Positions 6,241 to 6,414 of a stretch of DNA of 6,414 nt are shown piece after piece. A model generated the notes under the pieces. The model searched no databases. It saw nothing but the letters and a program-made list of their open reading frames with translations, and was not told the origin of the DNA. Origin of the DNA: Dehalococcoidia bacterium (GTDB lineage: Bacteria; Chloroflexota; Dehalococcoidia; JAUSJJ01); the NCBI GenBank assembly GCA_030647705.1, contig JAUSJJ010000096.1:1-6414 (forward strand), written 5' to 3'. Made by a program: the position numbers and the translations under genes. The stretch's first letter is position 1. Every line of letters begins with the position of its first letter.

Positions 6241-6283
6241 CTAACACTCCTAGTCTGGCTTTGAAGTAATGGTAGAGTGTTAG
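6241..6283 (-). promoter_or_regulatory. Inverted repeat over the ribosome-binding site of the HTH gene
   Basis: CTAACACTC (6241-6249) and GAGTGTTAG (6275-6283) are perfect 9-bp complements 25 bases apart. The proximal arm overlaps the Shine-Dalgarno AGGAG (6247-6251) and ends one base before the start codon. It could be an autoregulatory operator or an mRNA hairpin that hides the ribosome-binding site. I see no convincing promoter for this gene further upstream. Confidence 0.55.
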
Positions 6284-6351
6284 GAACGATTAGGCACAAA
6301 TAGACAGTAATAGATACAGATTGACACTTCAGCACCGGACGTCTAAAATAG

Positions 6352-6398
6352 CCTTGCCTGTCCAACAATGGACTCAGCAGACAGAGGACAGTGCAAGG
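6352..6398. repeat. Bulged 12-bp inverted repeat
   Basis: CCTTGCCTGTCC (6352-6363) is complementary to GGACAG-T-GCAAGG (6386-6398) apart from one extra T, with a 22-base centre. It lies upstream of the HTH gene. No T-run follows on either side, so an operator or processing structure is as likely as a terminator. Confidence 0.45.
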
Positions 6399-6414
6399 AT
6401 GACTGTATGCGTAA

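Larger units (their letters stand above)
5569..6414. mobile_element. Probable end of an integrated mobile element (continues past the window)
   Basis: The region begins exactly where tRNA-Ser breaks off, contains an excisionase-like gene, is dense in short repeats and is A+T-richer than the ribosomal cluster (I counted 47 G+C in 6001-6120, against 44 in the 60 bases 5281-5340). Between 5569 and 6050 I find no convincing protein gene. The integrase, cargo and other attachment site must lie to the right of the window. Element type (prophage, integrative conjugative element, genomic island) cannot be told. Confidence 0.6.

Overview
The window is a bacterial chromosome segment. Its left 5.1 kb is the str/S10 ribosomal-protein gene cluster, read entirely on the minus strand. 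In transcription order it holds rpsL (S12), rpsG (S7), fusA (EF-G), rpsJ (S10), rplC (L3) and rplD (L4); rplD runs off the left edge only a few codons before its expected end. The proteins are clearly bacterial. The DNA is G+C-rich, and S12 has the long N-terminal loop seen in Gram-positive and Chloroflexota-type S12 proteins. tuf, which often follows fusA, is missing. A Chloroflexota (Dehalococcoidia-like) origin is my best guess from gene order and protein style, held with low confidence.

Regulation can be partly read. A near-consensus promoter (TTGACA, 17 bp, TAGAAT) precedes rpsL, followed by a short leader hairpin. In the fusA-rpsJ gap, where tuf would normally lie, there is a large inverted repeat whose outer arm contains the fusA stop codon, and an extended -10 promoter embedded in the other arm. 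From that promoter the S10 part of the cluster would be transcribed with a leader of about 110 nt. That leader carries a very strong Shine-Dalgarno sequence separated from the rpsJ AUG by two adjacent hairpins.

Positions 5176-5490 are a G+C-rich intergenic stretch with no convincing gene. A divergent promoter with a perfect TATAAT then leads into the 5' half of a tRNA-Ser(CGA) gene. The tRNA stops abruptly at the end of its anticodon loop, and no 3' half follows within the window.

From the break to the right edge (5569-6414) the sequence changes character. It is more A+T-rich, full of short direct and inverted repeats, and contains a 62-residue excisionase-like helix-turn-helix gene reading back towards the tRNA. 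I interpret this as one end of an integrated mobile element inserted in the anticodon loop of tRNA-Ser(CGA); the rest of the element, presumably including its integrase, lies beyond the window. The unusual points are that the tRNA is not restored at this junction, and that a TGTTAG motif recurs in inverted pairs across the element end and over the ribosome-binding site of the excisionase-like gene.
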